NCBI RefSeq assembly: GCF_027943255.1
Contig: NC_072897.1
Coordinates: 23,188,044 to 23,252,043, forward strand
Source: Anastrepha obliqua
Lineage: Eukaryota; Arthropoda; Insecta; Diptera; Tephritidae
DNA length: 64,000 bases
Direction of reading: 5' to 3'
The translations under genes were made by a program, and so were the position numbers. This document shows positions 11,041-23,231 of this stretch, one piece after another. Below the pieces are notes generated by a model. The model was given only the letters and a program-made list of their open reading frames with translations, did not search any database and was not told the DNA's origin. The first letter of the stretch is position 1. Every line of letters starts with the position of its first letter.

Positions 11041-11961
11041 TGTAAGAGCGCGACGCGAATAAGTTTTAATAAATTCTGAAAGTAATTCATGAAGTTTTTC
11101 ATTACATACATTCATACTCTATGTGGACATAAATGATGGTATATGACAATATACATAATATGTATGTATGTACATGTCAATAGGAGGTATTTGCATTCAG
11201 AAAATAAAACGGTTTAAAATAAATCAACACTTATTTTATATTGTATGTCACTTTATCGTTAATGTATTCGAGGGCATTTACATACATATATGTGTATATG
11301 AAAAACAATAATGCACAAGCGTAAGAACATCCTCTTCCTTTCATACATACATATGTACATATGCATGTATGCCCAATAACCTTGACTTATGTGCATATAT
11401 ACACATCTCACAGCACATCACATTCTTACAAGAAATCAAATACACATACGCACTAGTGAACGAGTTTCTTCCTAACAAGTGCAAAAACAATTCTGCTCTA
11501 TGTATGTATATATACCCACTTTATGTCCTAGCATATATACATACATATGTATATACATACCTACTTGCCTTCTAAGCTTCCTACAAAACAATTGTATTCA
11601 TATGTTGCTACATCTATGCACGCTCATACTATACATTCATGCATATGTATGTATATGCGCGAGCACAGCGCTCCCTTCTTGCTGCCGTGTGCTTTTGTCT
11701 TTCACCAGTCGATATTCCTAATATTGTATTTACAAAAACACAATACTTTGATAGACGCAAAAGCAACAGCAAGCGCAACGCGATGGCCGCTTTGCCACCA
11801 CACATTCTAAAATGTTCTAGAACACAACAAAAACACATACCTCACATGCGCATGTCGCCCAAAGCTAAAATCTAAGCCTAGCGAGTTAATGCGACTTAGA
11901 TTCCTTGAACAATTCCAGCGAATCACACATTTCTGTCCGCAAAGCCGCATATACATATGTA

Positions 11962-12379
11962 ACCTATGATCAAAAAGTACCGGGAATGTTTAAATAAAAG
12001 ATAACAGAGTTAAATTTCAGGCATATTTATATTATCTCCTTCAAAATATGACCCGTCTGAAGCAACACACATGTGCCAACGTTTAACCCAGTCCTCCAAA
12101 CAGCCCCGATAGGCCGACATGGCCTTCAGCTCCTTCGTCGTATTCTTTTTGATCTTTTTGATCGGTGCGATGGCACGTTATCGTCTCGCAAAATCCAAGA
12201 ATTGTTTGCTCACATTTCCGGCCGTTTGCAACATACAGCATCTCTCAAAGGCTTCAAAACGGATGAATAATATTCTTTATTGAGTGTCTGGCCCGATGGA
12301 AGGTACTCATGGTGCACTACGCCTTGGCAATCGAAGAAAACAGTCAACATCACCTTCCCAGTTCTTTTTGCTCATAGGG
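11962..12379 (-). mobile_element. Internally deleted mariner (MITE-like), copy 1
   Basis: The termini are ACCTATGATCAAAAAGTACC and the inverted CCCTATGAGCAAAAAGAACT, with TA at each side. The minus strand retains two transposase pieces: a catalytic-domain stretch around the equivalent of VVHHEYLPSGQTVN, and a C-terminal stretch with GCLEDWVKRW and SYFEGDNI. The middle is missing. Four copies exist in the window, all inside CR repeats at the same relative position, so this insertion predates CR multiplication. Confidence 0.82.
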
Positions 12380-12804
12380 TATACATATCCCATCTTTTCA
12401 CTGACGGACAAGAAGACGGTCGCAGTTGTTGTTTTATGTATGCATACATTTTGCGTTCGTTGAAGGTTTGTACATATATATTTATATATATTTATATACA
12501 TATGCGTGTATGCGCGTTTGGCTTTCTGGATGCATCCATGGATATTAGAATAATTTCTCATCAATGTGTGTATGTAAGTAGTTCAGATTTGACTGAAGAG
12601 ATTAAATATAGGAATGCATATTCAAATGACTGCCTTTATGGCTGTTTTACATATAAATCAATTCAAAAGAAGTATGAATAATGTTATATAGAAAAAAAAT
12701 TTCTAAATAACAGGTATTAGAAAAACCTGAATACACTATTTTAAATGAATTCTAACTAAACCAAATACAAAAAATTAAATAAAAATATCGAACACAGAAA
12801 AGTG

Positions 12805-12890
12805 TGTACAGGACTTGAACCTGAGTCAAATATGGGACGATGTACTTCATACACAACAAGTCTTTCACGATTACGCTAATCTATCATATA
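12805..12890 (-). other. tRNA-like segment (type 2) in CR1
   Basis: The minus strand has a box-A-like TTAGCGTAATCGTGAAAGAC, then a perfect box B GGTTCAAGTCC (12,811-12,821) inside a T-arm hairpin, at tRNA-like spacing. The acceptor stem does not close, so this is not a functional tRNA. Confidence 0.5.
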
Positions 12891-13562
12891 ATTACTAATG
12901 AACTTTTCTAAATCACTCATTTATTCGATTCGCAGTTTTATACGCACATATTCTGCGTTAGTTGAAAGTTTGTATGCGTAATTATATGCATATGTATGTG
13001 TGTATGCGCGTTTGGCTTTCTGGACGGATATTATAATGATATTTTCTCATCAATATAAAATGGATTTCATGAAAGAGATTAAAGACATATCGTCCCCTTA
13101 GTATAACAATAGCCTATGTGCTCCTAGGCTATTATTTTTTTATTGAATTTTTGGATTCTCCATCGTCGATTTTATATGTGGTCAAACTTTTGCCAAATTC
13201 TAGCTCCACAAAGTGGGTCAAAACGTCAGTCAAAAAATAATAAATATTTACAGACATAACGAGATTTGAGTGAGAGCTACTAAAAAGTTTGAAATTCATT
13301 TTCTCAAAACATCAAAAAATGTATAGGCTCTTTTAATACTAAGGGGGATGATATGTACATATTTTCTGTTTTGATTGATTTATGTACAATATATAAAAAT
13401 CAGGTCATATCCAGTATGAACTATTTTATACCGATAGGAAATTTCCATTTATGAAATACAAAAAAAACAGTATTTTAAAGAAATTTTAATAAAAATAAAC
13501 TCAAAAATTTTACCAAACTTTCCTTGTTTGAATTGTAAAAAAAATGTGCAAGAAAAAAATAT

Positions 13563-13645
13563 GAGTTCAGGACTTGAACCTGAATTAAATACGTGCCGAA
13601 AAACAAAGCGAATAATTCCACCGACTTTAACTTCTGCACCACAAA
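13563..13645 (-). other. tRNA-like segment (type 1) in CR1
   Basis: The minus strand has the box-A-like TGGTGCAGAAGTTAAAG (13,625-13,641) and box B GGTTCAAGTCC (13,570-13,580) in a hairpin with stem TCAGG/CCTGA and a 7-base loop. T-rich sequence follows downstream. Degenerate elsewhere. Confidence 0.5.
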
Positions 13646-13946
13646 TTAACTCTCACGCGGCCTTCTTAATCGCTCGCTGTGGGCATGAAATAAGTCGATT
13701 TCCTTAGTAGTGTGCCGAAAAATCTTATGAAATTCCTCAGTAGTGTGGTAAACGCAGAAAAAATCTGAATTCCTGTCCTAGCGTGGTAAGTAAATATAGA
13801 AACCCTCAACTTGCGTGGTAAATATCTGCAATCACCCACTAGTGAGGAAAGTTGAGTTTGAAATTACCTTAGTATGAATCTACAAATTGGAACTCGAAAA
13901 AAGCTCATTTAACATTTGCTCCTTCTCATTGCATTAACATTCTCTG

Positions 13947-14580
13947 CTAGCACACCGAATTCCCTTGCTACAAATCTTTCAAATCTCAATTGTACTAAAA
14001 AAAGCTCACAGTAACATTTGCACCTTCTCATTGCATTAACATTCTCTGGTTATACAGAATACCCTGTAATCAGCTCTGTTAAGAACTTCCCCGCTTTCTT
14101 TGTTGGAGTCGTGTGATAATATACAGTCTGCTTAAGTTTGAATACGAAGAAAATTAGCTAATACTAAACTTGAATCATTTTATTCATTTATGTAAATCGC
14201 GTACCGAGAACGTTAATGTACAGAGAAGTCTCAATGACAGGAAAGTTTGGAATTTCGAGGAGTACTTGTTTCGCGAAGGCTGATCACACACATTTTTCTA
14301 CAAAAGTTAACAGTAAGGGACTGAATTATGTAAATTTAGCAGCAGTCGATAAAAATTTGTTGGTGATTAGAAGCAAAGAATGTTAGGAAACTTTTTAATA
14401 TGACTTACATATATATTTGATTTTTTTACAAATCATCTAAAATTATTTACCTCTGTCTAAGGTGCTCAGTAAAATTTGTTGAATTCCCTTCAACCAAATA
14501 AAAATCCACTATAGAAAACGCCAGCCACACAGGAAGATGTCATATGCAAATTTAAATATGTGAATTTAAATACATATGCT
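13947..14580. other. CR end fragment followed by unassigned sequence
   Basis: 13,947-14,048 is a second, type-2 CR terminus ending in the inverted CAGAGAATG motif, directly abutting CR1. 14,049-14,580 is AT-rich and I recognise no gene or repeat in it. Confidence 0.5.
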
Positions 14581-14903
14581 TTTGTTTTTTTTTTGGTATG
14601 CGGACCTTGGAGGTGGAATTTTCTAAAGATACATATGAACCGACTCATAAGTATGCCCGATTCACATGCGATAATCCCCGGCTCCTTTGAACTGAGTTTC
14701 GTAGTGCCTGCGGACTAAACCACCCCATCGCCTCGCTGTTCAGGATGTGTTTATTCACTCATTTGTCTGCGTTCGTTGTCATCATGTCTCATCTTTCGCA
14801 TAGTTGTTGAGGCTACGTTGCAACCATAGTTCCACGTTTCTTCAGATTCTAGCATATATTGTATTAGGCTAGTAGCTGTCATGCTCTCGCCGATATTTGA
14901 GCG

Positions 14904-17673
14904 TCACGTGCTTCGTTTCCCATGAAATTTAGAGCACTCCAACAGGGCATGCTCAGGCGTTTCATGGTTTTCTTGGCAGTATAGGCAAAATGAAGAGTCT
15001 GTGTGCTTGTATTTGTACAAATACTGCCTGAAACAGCCATGCCTAGTTAAAAACTGTGTCAGCATGAAGGTAACGTTTCCATATGTTCTCCGGATCCATT
15101 TCTGTGTGTCGGGGATCATAGTGAAAGTTCTTCTTTCCCTCCCATTATCATTCTATTTGGTCTACCAGTTTTGCAGAGCGGTATCATCGATCCTGCTTAG
15201 GGCGTCCCTCAGTGAGGCTTTCTCACCAGATACCCGTGCGTTTTTTCATGCTAGTATTTTTGTTTCATGCATTTTACCTTTATATCCTCTAATGATTCTG
15301 TCATTGCATAATCTGTACACCCGTTTAGCCGGTCTCAAATAGCTGGGATAACAGGATCGAGTCGCAGACGCTTGCCAACAATGCTCAAATTTGTTGCCTT
15401 GGTCCACCCACATTGGGCATCAGTCGCGATAAAACGCGCAGGATCTTGCAGCTTTGGAGCTTGCGTATTCCAGATGCTCTTTAAAATTGAGCTTTCTGTC
15501 GATCGTTACCCCTAAATATTTATTTTATCTGTTGATGTTATATTGTGACCACCAACCTTTTTTTCAATGTTTTCAACTTTTCGCCTAGAACTTATGAGAA
15601 CCAGTTCGGTTGAGTCTTAGCCCAGACGATTGTAACCATTGCTTGATTTTATTAATAGTGTCCTCTACCCTTCGTGATACATCATTTAGTGTTTTCCCTA
15701 CGACTACCACAGCTAGGTCATCTGCGTACCCAACAATGCTGGCTTGTTCGTGCTGTTCAACGCGTAGCACTTCATCATACATGATATTCCACAGTGATGG
15801 GCCTAGTATAGAGCCTTGAGGAACTCCTCCGGTTACCTTATAGCTTTTGGGGCCTATGTCTGTATCATATCATAGGGTTCTGTTATCAAAGTATGAAGCA
15901 ATTAGCTTTATCAGATAATTCGGCACATTCATACTCCGAAGTGCCATCAGTATTTCGTCCCATTTGGCCGTATTGATCGCAATTTTAACGTGGTTCCTCC
16001 TAGCCATATTCTACAAGAAATAGCAGTTTTTGCTATTTCGCATACTTCTAATATTGCATCTACTCCACTGCGATGCTTTCTGAAATCGTATTGGCGAGCT
16101 GACAGACCTGTATGTCCTTCTGAGTACTGCTCTAGTCGATTACAGATTATTGCTTCTAGCACTTTGCCAGCGGCGTCCAGCACACAGAGCGGCCTGCATG
16201 ATGGAGGATCTTCTGAAAGTTTTCCAGGGTTCGGCAATAGGACTAGTCGCTGTTGTTTCCATTTCACAAGAAAAATTCCGCTTTTAATGCATGTTGTGTA
16301 CATGTTTCGAAAAACTTCTGGTCTCACTTGCAGTGCTTTTTTCAGCACGTCGTTAGGGATTCCATCAATGCCCGGTGCTTTTTGCAGTATAATTCTTTTG
16401 CAGGCCAGTTCTAATTCGTTGAGGTCTACTTCGGGCACTTCGTCCTCGTTATCAGTGAAATCCCTTCTGATAAAGAGTACACCTTGACCCGGAAGGCGGT
16501 TTGTTACTATGTGGAGCACTTTAACTTGTGGTAGCACCATGCTAGTACTCCCATTCTGGGTTTTTTTTGTAACAATTTTATAAGCGTTACCCCATGGATT
16601 CGCATCTACCTCACTTAGGAGGCTATCAAATGCCTCCGCCTTGCTTTTTGCTATGGCTTTTTTCAGTGCTAGGCATTTGACTTTGTATTCTGCCCACAGC
16701 TGTTCCCCCTCTGGCCTATTTCTTTAGCGCTGATGCCTTCTCCGCAGTTTGTGGCATTCGCTTCTCAAATGCGCGATGTGGTCATTCCCCCAATAATTGG
16801 GTGCTCTCCAGTTTCCTTGGGATTTACGAGGCATCGCAGCATCGCACGCGTATTATACAGTTGGCTTGCTGGCTTGCTGGTTTGCTGTGCCTCTAGCTTT
16901 CTCTATTTTTTCTAGAAAGTACAAGAGCATTTTTCGTCTAAGTTGCTGGTTTTCCAACTTCGTTTTTGTACTCTTTCGACGTGTTTTCGCATTTGAAAGC
17001 GTTGTATAGGACTCCATTCGAACAGGATCATCTTATAGTCACTGTGTGTATACTTCCCAGACACATCCCATCGCTCTGTTCTAGCTATTGTTGGACTAGC
17101 AAAGGTCAGGTCTATGGTAGATTTGCCTCTGCCATTGTCGAAGGTACTCTTATTGCCCCGATTTAGTAGCACTAAGTCTAGACTACCAAAGGCCTTCAGT
17201 AGTGCTGCTCCCCTTTGTGTTGTTACCTAGCAGCCCCATTCAGTAGCCCATGCAATAAAATCGCCTGCAACTACTATCGGTGCTTTCTCTCTGATGGCTT
17301 CGGTCAATGCATCAACCGTTTGCTCAAAGTCATTCATGCTGCAGCTTGGGGAAATATAGCAGCTACAAAAGAAAATGCTCTTTATTTTGGCCATTACGAA
17401 TCCGTTATATTTCTGGTGCTGAATCTCAAAGGAGTAGTTGCCGCAGTTCATTATGGCTACGTTGTTGTTTGCATCAGATGACCACCGGTTGCTATCTGAT
17501 TTGATTTGGTACAGTTCGCTCAAAAGAGCGATATCAATCCTCATATCCTCATTTAGCGTTTGGTTGAGGAGATCTTGTGCAGCTTGACAGTGATTAAGGT
17601 TTAATTGCAGACACTTAATCATTCCTGGTTCTATTGTTAATCGCTTTATATATCCAACATTTGGTTCCCGCAT
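14904..17673 (-). pseudogene. R1-clade LINE ORF2 (endonuclease, reverse transcriptase) remnant
   Basis: An AP-type endonuclease comes first (17,625 to 16,912). Its usual GDFNAW motif reads GDFIAW here, so the catalytic Asn is lost, and a stop follows GC at about 17,227. Downstream are STIDLTFASP and HSDYK of the endonuclease end. Reverse transcriptase follows with GIDGIPNDVLKKA, RPLCVLDAAGKVLE and YADD at 15,717-15,728. The C-terminal part (15,119 to 14,904) has the RHGCFRQYL...CLYCQENHETPEHALLEC zinc motif typical of R1-clade C-termini. Open pieces are separated by frameshifts and deletions. Confidence 0.85.
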
Positions 17674-18830
17674 CTTAAGCGCATTTTATCTCTGTCTGTG
17701 GTTTGGCATGATTTTGCAAAATGGCCGAATTCAAGACACCGATAACATCGCGTTAGCGTTGCCTTTTCCCGTATTCGGTATCGTACTCATCCCACTTTTA
17801 GTTTGCCTACTTGTAACAATTTCCTCGTATGCTTGGTGGGCAGTACTAGAGCCGCTATTTGCGTGTTATCTAAGAGTACCCGCATGGACTTAACTGTCTA
17901 TCCATGAATTTCTGGCAATTGTTCCTTCACTGCTTGTATGACGTCAATTTTGGTAGCCGTTTCTTCCAGGTCTCTACATTCGATAGCGGTTTGTTCACGC
18001 AGGCTTTTCACACACGCCGAATCCGTCAGTATATTTCCTACCTTCAGCTGAATCAGAAGTTCCCCTTTCGCCGTTCTTCTGATTTTGTTGACGCTTTCTC
18101 CAAGCTCTTTCAGCTCAGATTTGCCTTTAATTGATTTTAGGATATCAGCATATGACTTCTCTACGGTTTTGGAAATGATTACCGCGTCAGGACGTTCTTG
18201 TGCTAGCTTGCGCGGTCTCTTGACTGTTGGTGCTCTTCGCTTGCTGTCCTTTCACCTTATGTTGCCTTGCTAGTTATAGAAGTAGGCTGTCTATTTACTC
18301 TGCTACCTTCCTTGCCCAATGCAGGTTGCTGAGCTTTCATATTTTGGGCATTTCTCCCTATTGGTGCTTCCGCGTCCATATTTATTGAGGCCTCTTTGTG
18401 TAGCTGCTGTATTTTATTTGCCAGGTCTTTCATTGTCTGGTTCACATGTCGCTGTGTTGCCATCATGTCGATTAGTTCGGCAATTTTACTTCCCAAATTC
18501 CCATATGCATCATTGCCTTAAGGCTCCTTATCCTTGGATGCAGTACCGATATCTTTGCCTATGGGCGTGCGTGGGGTGAGGATGCTTCCTTTGAAAGCAA
18601 GAGGATGCTTCCTTTCCGCGCCATCAGATACAATGGGTGCAGTTGGGCGTGTCGGCGATCTCGCCATTTTATGGCTTCTCTTGAAGGGGTCTTTCCCTTT
18701 CCCAGCTATAGTTAGCGTTTGCTGTTGTTGTAGTTCTTGTATATGTATTTGTGTTTGTGGTTTGTCTCCATTTAGTAAGGGTCCCCATTCAAGTCCGTTA
18801 TCTCTAGACGTAGTGTAGTTGCTTTATAAC
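17637..18830 (-). pseudogene. R1-clade LINE ORF1 (gag-like) remnant
   Basis: ORF1 proteins of this clade are nucleic-acid-binding gag-like proteins. An 79-codon open piece (18,496 to 18,257) has a helical, Q-rich N-terminal character. Near 17,700-17,745 the minus strand encodes a CCHC knuckle readable as CYRCLEFGHFAKSC, followed by a decayed second knuckle. Several frame changes separate these pieces, so the exact limits are approximate. Confidence 0.6.
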
Positions 18831-19310
18831 CCCTTGGCTATCTATACAATGTAGGGAGGCCATGCGAGGGTTGACACCTGGCTTTATGAGTACATGTGTT
18901 CAAAGCCAGGTCGGCACTAACCACGAAGAATTCAACTGGACCTACATGTCCAATTAAATGGTGATGGCTAGAGAGCGTTACTTGAGGCCTGCCAGGGTTT
19001 CAACGGGACGGGGGCTATCGTGGCATTAGCCCAGGAGCCATTTCATTAAGGTGTCACCCTTACCTACTAAAGTCCTAGAATACCACGATAACCACCCCAT
19101 GTCAAACAAGATCCTCTCCTATCGCCAGTTTGCCGTAATTAAGATCTTACTGGTCTCGATCTGAATGGGGTCCCCCCGCCTGTTTTGCTCAGCCTATTGC
19201 AGTTGAGTTAATACTCGTGACTAACACACTGAGCTGTGGATTTTAGTCGCCTCCTACGACAGGCATCCCTTACCGCGGGAAAATTCTAATCACTTTACCC
19301 GCAGCGTATA

Positions 19311-21040
19311 AATACTTCGCTATGTGCATATACTTATGTACTACTAAAGTTCAGTATTACTAAACTTAACGTGAGGAATTTACATAAATTACATAGACAA
19401 ACCCAACAAATCTAACATTAACTACTCAGTAACAACGGTGCTGACGTTATTTATTTATTTTTATTTTTTTTACCAATCACAAATACAGTAACTGGGGCGG
19501 TATACAGACAGACGTTATAGATGTATAATGTGGAGTAAATACTACTTTTCCTACCGGGATGTCGTGCACGATTCCTACTGGGATACTCGAAAAACAGTTA
19601 TATCCGGATACTCGGCCAACATATATATGTATATGCTGTGTGTGTGTATTGCTCTTCCCACAGCAAAAAAATATTACGGTAAAATTTCTCAAGAAATCCA
19701 GCGCACATTCATAGGCAAAGCATTGATGTACAGTTTATTTCAGAGTAATTTTCTAACCTTGCAGATATACGCATATGTTTTTGTGCCCTGTTTACCAATT
19801 GAAGAACTAAATATGTACATATATATATATATACGTAAAGTAATATACTAATTAACTATTTCAGGGAACATAAAATAATTGTTGCGAAATTTTCTCCCAG
19901 TATTGAAATGTCCGATACACAACTTTTTTATAAGCTACTTGTGTTGTGTTCTGCAACTTACTGTATGCTCATGCACACTCGACTTTACAAAAATTTTAGA
20001 TTTACCAAATATTGGCAAATAATTCTACGCGATATATACATACATATATTTCAATATTGACTATTTTCGAATGGTCGAGAAAATTTGCAAATGGGCGGCT
20101 CGTTTTATGAATGAAAGTACTTTGCTCTTGGAACTATGAATTTATCAATGAATTTTTTGATGTTGAGTTTTTGTTGTACAGTACAATAGTTGAAACTGTT
20201 CGGCGCCGCCGCGACTATTTCAGACTGTTCAGTGCTATGGCAACTACATAGATGCATTTTGATTTTGTAGTCGCTAGGCATAGAATTTTAGCTTTGGACG
20301 AATTTTAGCTCGGATTTTGGAGAATTGTTTTAGCATTTGTTAGGCAGGAATTTGATCATTAGGATATTTACTCCCTAATTATTGTATGAAATATGATAAA
20401 GCAATGCTCGTCAGGTAGGTCATGGTTGCTTCAGTGCATACATATGCGTGCTACACTATATTTATTAAAGATGCAATTGAACTTAGTTGTCCCATATATG
20501 TATGCCAATACGTTTCTTTGAAGTTTTCATTTATTTATTTTAAATTTCCAAGTTTTATACTACCTAGAAAATCCATACATATATATTATTATTCCCTGTA
20601 ATAAATTGTAAATTGAAAAAAATTTAGGTCAGGGTTGCTGCAGTGCGTATTCACATACATACATACATATGTAACACTATAAGAATTGAAGATGCAATTG
20701 AACTTTTGCAGAACCATAACTAACATAATATACATATGTATGTATGTATATTTGTATTGAGCAACACTTGTTTTCTCTATGAATTCTCGTCTGAAATTTG
20801 TTTAAATTCTTCTTTTTAAATTAAATCAACAATCATTAAAGTTACTTTGATTTTAAATGTTGGCACATACATAATTCAAACTTTTGCTAATCATTTATGT
20901 TTGTTTGAAAATATAAATTGAATAAATATTTGTTTATCAAGGGAACAAAGAAATGCACAAGCAAATTCCTTGCAAAATGCCGTCGGCATTCGTCAATTCG
21001 ATTTCATACAGAAACCAAAAAATAAGCAGAGCCAATGTAT
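19311..21040. other. AT-rich non-coding sequence with repeats
   Basis: No credible gene. 19,970-20,300 holds a copy of the Y segment described separately. Two imperfect direct repeats of about 230 bp begin near 20,410 and 20,630 (shared AGATGCAATTGAACTT). A 107-codon open frame at 19,528-19,851 has no recognisable content. Confidence 0.5.
19970..20300 (+). repeat. Y segment, solo copy
   Basis: About 300 bp (marker GGGCGGCTCGTTTTATGAAT) that recurs within CR2 (24,140-24,420), inverted at 25,375-25,690, and inverted in CR5 (61,413-61,733), but is absent from CR1 and CR3. It behaves as an independent repeat or as a block deleted from some CR copies. Confidence 0.65.
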
Positions 21041-21583
21041 CGGGTTATTCAATAGGTGCGCTTTAACTTTTTTCCGACAGGGAGGGCGAACGACGCAATA
21101 TTTTTTATTTTTCGCTTGTCATTTGTAAACTTCATTAGTATACATTTCATCATGGAACGCTACACACTTGAGCAACGACTGCAAATTGTGCAAATTTTTT
21201 ATGAAAATAATCGTTCTGTTGCTGCTACTTTAAGAGCATTACGGTCATTTTACGGTCCATTTAACAAGCCGTCCCGTTTTATAGTTATGTGAAGTCATTG
21301 GTCTACAGTAACAAGCTGGCTACGATTTGTGAGCTCAGAGCCAGTATTGAACGCAAAATTGCTGGAATTTCGGCCGATTTATGCAAAAGAGTGGTCGAAA
21401 ATTGGGTTCAACGATTGGACTTCGTAAAACGTGCACGCGGTGGTCATGCAAAAGAAATCGAATTTCATACTTAAATGTATATGTTCAAACTCGATAATAA
21501 AAAAAAAATTAGTTAAAAAAGTCAAACCGTTTGTGTTTTATTCAAAACAGTTCAAAAGTTGAAGCGCTCTTTCTGAAAAACCC
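21041..21583 (+). pseudogene. Gutted Tc1/mariner-superfamily element
   Basis: The left end GGGTTATTCAATAGGTGCGC matches the inverted right end GGGTTTTTCAGAAAGAGCGC imperfectly, with TA adjacent. Only the two ends of the transposase remain. An N-terminal piece from 21,152 begins MERYTLEQRLQIVQIFYEN (helix-turn-helix start). A C-terminal piece (21,289-21,474) contains VKSLVYSNK and RARGGHAKEIEF. The catalytic domain is deleted. The same transposase subfamily is seen at 31,914-32,627. Confidence 0.8.
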
Positions 21584-22350
21584 TATACTTGTACCAGAGA
21601 ATGTTAATGCAATGAGAAGGTGCAAATGTTACTGTGAACTTTTTTTAGTACAATTGAGATTTGAAAGATTTGCAGTAAGGAAATTTAGCACACCGAGTTT
21701 ATAGACACCTCACAGACTTTTCCCCACACAAAAATTAGAAACACCACACATCCTTCACCTCAACACACAACACATTTCTCTCCTCGACATTAACCCAATT
21801 AAATTTTTACTATTTTCGTATTTTTGAAATAATAAGCGAATACGTAAATTTTATTACATTTTTTTTTTTCAATTGCATTAAAAAACAACAAACCAATTTA
21901 AAAAAAAAAAAAAAAAGAATACCAGTCTAACGGTTAGACGCGATAGAAGTGAAACCTTCCGTAAAACAAACTGAGAGAGAATAAGACGAAAGCAGCATGA
22001 GGAGCGGGATAATTATAGGTTCATTATAATATTGCTAGATGCTAAATCACATTTTATTTTCTTCATTTTATTATTATTCATCCTCAATTTGAATAGTTTT
22101 ATTTTCTTTTTGTTTTTTTTTTTCTGTCGATATTCACGAGACTTTTCTGCATTATTTTTCGGCATAATTGCGGTAAATATTTAAAAATGAAAATATTTAC
22201 GAATATAAAAATACGGACGCAATACAGCACACGCGGTTGCTATTATGAGCGTCGTAACGCGTATAATACACAGACGTACTAACATACACGCAAACATTCG
22301 TAGGACGCTTGGTTTGAATTTTTTATACATATGTTTGTATGCTATACTAT
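21584..22350. repeat. CR type-2 terminus and unassigned AT-rich sequence
   Basis: 21,595-21,930 is a type-2 CR end: it opens with CAGAGAATGTTAATGCAATG and continues with the GTTGAGGTGAAGG-type and poly-A blocks, then breaks off in an A run. 21,931-22,350 shows nothing recognisable. Confidence 0.6.
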
Positions 22351-22656
22351 CAGAGAATGTTAATGCAATGAGAAGGAGCAAATGTTAAATGAGCTTTTTT
22401 CGAGTTCTAATTTGTAGATTCAAACTAAGGTAATTTCAAATTCAACTTTCCTCACGAGGTGGGAATTGCAGATATTTACCACGCGAGTGACGCGAGTGGA
22501 GGGTTTCTATATTTACTTACCACGCTAGGACAGAAATTCAGATATTTTCTGCGTTTACCAAACTACTGAGGAAGTTCATAAGATTTTTCGGCACACTACT
22601 AAGGAAATCGAAGCAAATAAATTTGCGATTAAGAAGGCCGCGCGGCAGTTAGTTTG

Positions 22657-22748
22657 TGGTGCAGGAGCTAAAGTCGGCGGAATTATTCGTTTTGTTTCTT
22701 GGCACGTATTTAATTCAGGTTCAAGTCCTGAAGTCATATTTTTTTTCT
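22657..22748 (+). other. tRNA-like segment (type 1) in CR2 with T-run
   Basis: Box-A-like TGGTGCAGGAGCTAAAG at 22,657-22,673, box B GGTTCAAGTCC at 22,718-22,728 in a T-arm hairpin, and an uninterrupted T run from about 22,739 that would serve as a Pol III terminator. Spacing is that of a tRNA, but the acceptor stem is not evident. Confidence 0.5.
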
Positions 22749-23148
22749 TGCACATTTTTTATTTACAATTCAAACCAGGAAAGTTTGGTAAAATTTTTGA
22801 GTTTATTTTAATTAAAATTTCTTTAAAATACTGTTTTTTTTGTATTTTATAAATGGAAATTTCTTTTGGTATGAAATAGTTCATACTGGATATGACCAGA
22901 TTTTTATATAAATCAATCAAAGCAGAAAGTATGTACATATGTCTACAATCTATTTCATCAAATCCAAATTATATTGATGAGAAAATATCATTCTAATATC
23001 CGTCCAGAAAGCCAAACGCGCATACACACATACATATGCATATAATTACGCATACAAACTTTCAACTAACGCAGAATATGTGCATATAAAACTGCGAATC
23101 GAATAAATGAGTGATTTAGAAAAGTTCATTAGTAATTATATGATAGAT

Positions 23149-23231
23149 TAGCGCAATCGTGAAAGACGTGTCGTGTATGCAGTACATCGTCCCATATTTG
23201 ACTCAGGTTCAAGTCCTGTACACGGTTTTTT
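23149..23231 (+). other. tRNA-like segment (type 2) in CR2 with T-run
   Basis: Box-A-like TAGCGCAATCGTGAAAGAC from 23,149, box B GGTTCAAGTCC at 23,206-23,216, T6 at about 23,226. Same layout as the type-1 segment 500 bp upstream. Confidence 0.5.

Larger units (their letters stand above)
10419..13946 (-). repeat. Composite repeat copy CR1 (reverse orientation)
   Basis: AT-rich non-coding sequence, homologous over long stretches to CR3 (27,868-31,079) and, inverted, to CR2 (22,351-25,205). It contains a palindromic segment (10,424-11,040), TATG-type microsatellites (11,100-11,680), a deleted mariner (11,962-12,379) and two tRNA-like segments, and ends at 13,946 with the reverse complement of CAGAGAATGTTAATGCAATG. 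Compared with CR5 it lacks about 310 bp near 11,880. No coding frame in it looks real. Confidence 0.8.
14581..19310 (-). mobile_element. R1-clade LINE, near full length, decayed
   Basis: The low-coordinate end has a T run (14,585-14,596), a poly(A) tail on the minus strand. In order on the minus strand: a non-coding 5' region (about 19,310-18,830) with the GTCGTAGGAGGCGACTAAAA motif seen in R1-type 5' regions, ORF1 with zinc knuckles, ORF2 with endonuclease, reverse transcriptase and C-terminal zinc motif. The N-terminal endonuclease sequence LQLNLNHCQAAQDLL is characteristic of R1-clade elements. Many stops and frameshifts show that it is old. No clear target duplication was found. Confidence 0.85.

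Noticed and set aside
11369..11875. Several overlapping open frames of 60-90 codons (also near 28,180-28,810 and 61,130-61,430)
   Set aside because: They translate CATACATATG-type microsatellites and CR sequence in several frames at once and recur only because CR recurs.
12073..12681. Open frames on the plus strand over the deleted mariner and its flank
   Set aside because: The real coding remnant is the antisense mariner transposase; the plus frames are shadows.
14049..14580. Possible promoter or gene in the gap between CR1 and the R1 LINE
   Set aside because: Searched both strands by eye and found no frame, repeat or motif worth naming.
19528..19851. 107-codon open frame
   Set aside because: No recognisable motif, AT-rich low-complexity C-terminus, and no neighbouring exon or promoter signal.
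22657..23231. Functional tRNA genes
   Set aside because: Box A, box B and T-arm are present, but acceptor and D stems do not pair, so they are tRNA-like only.
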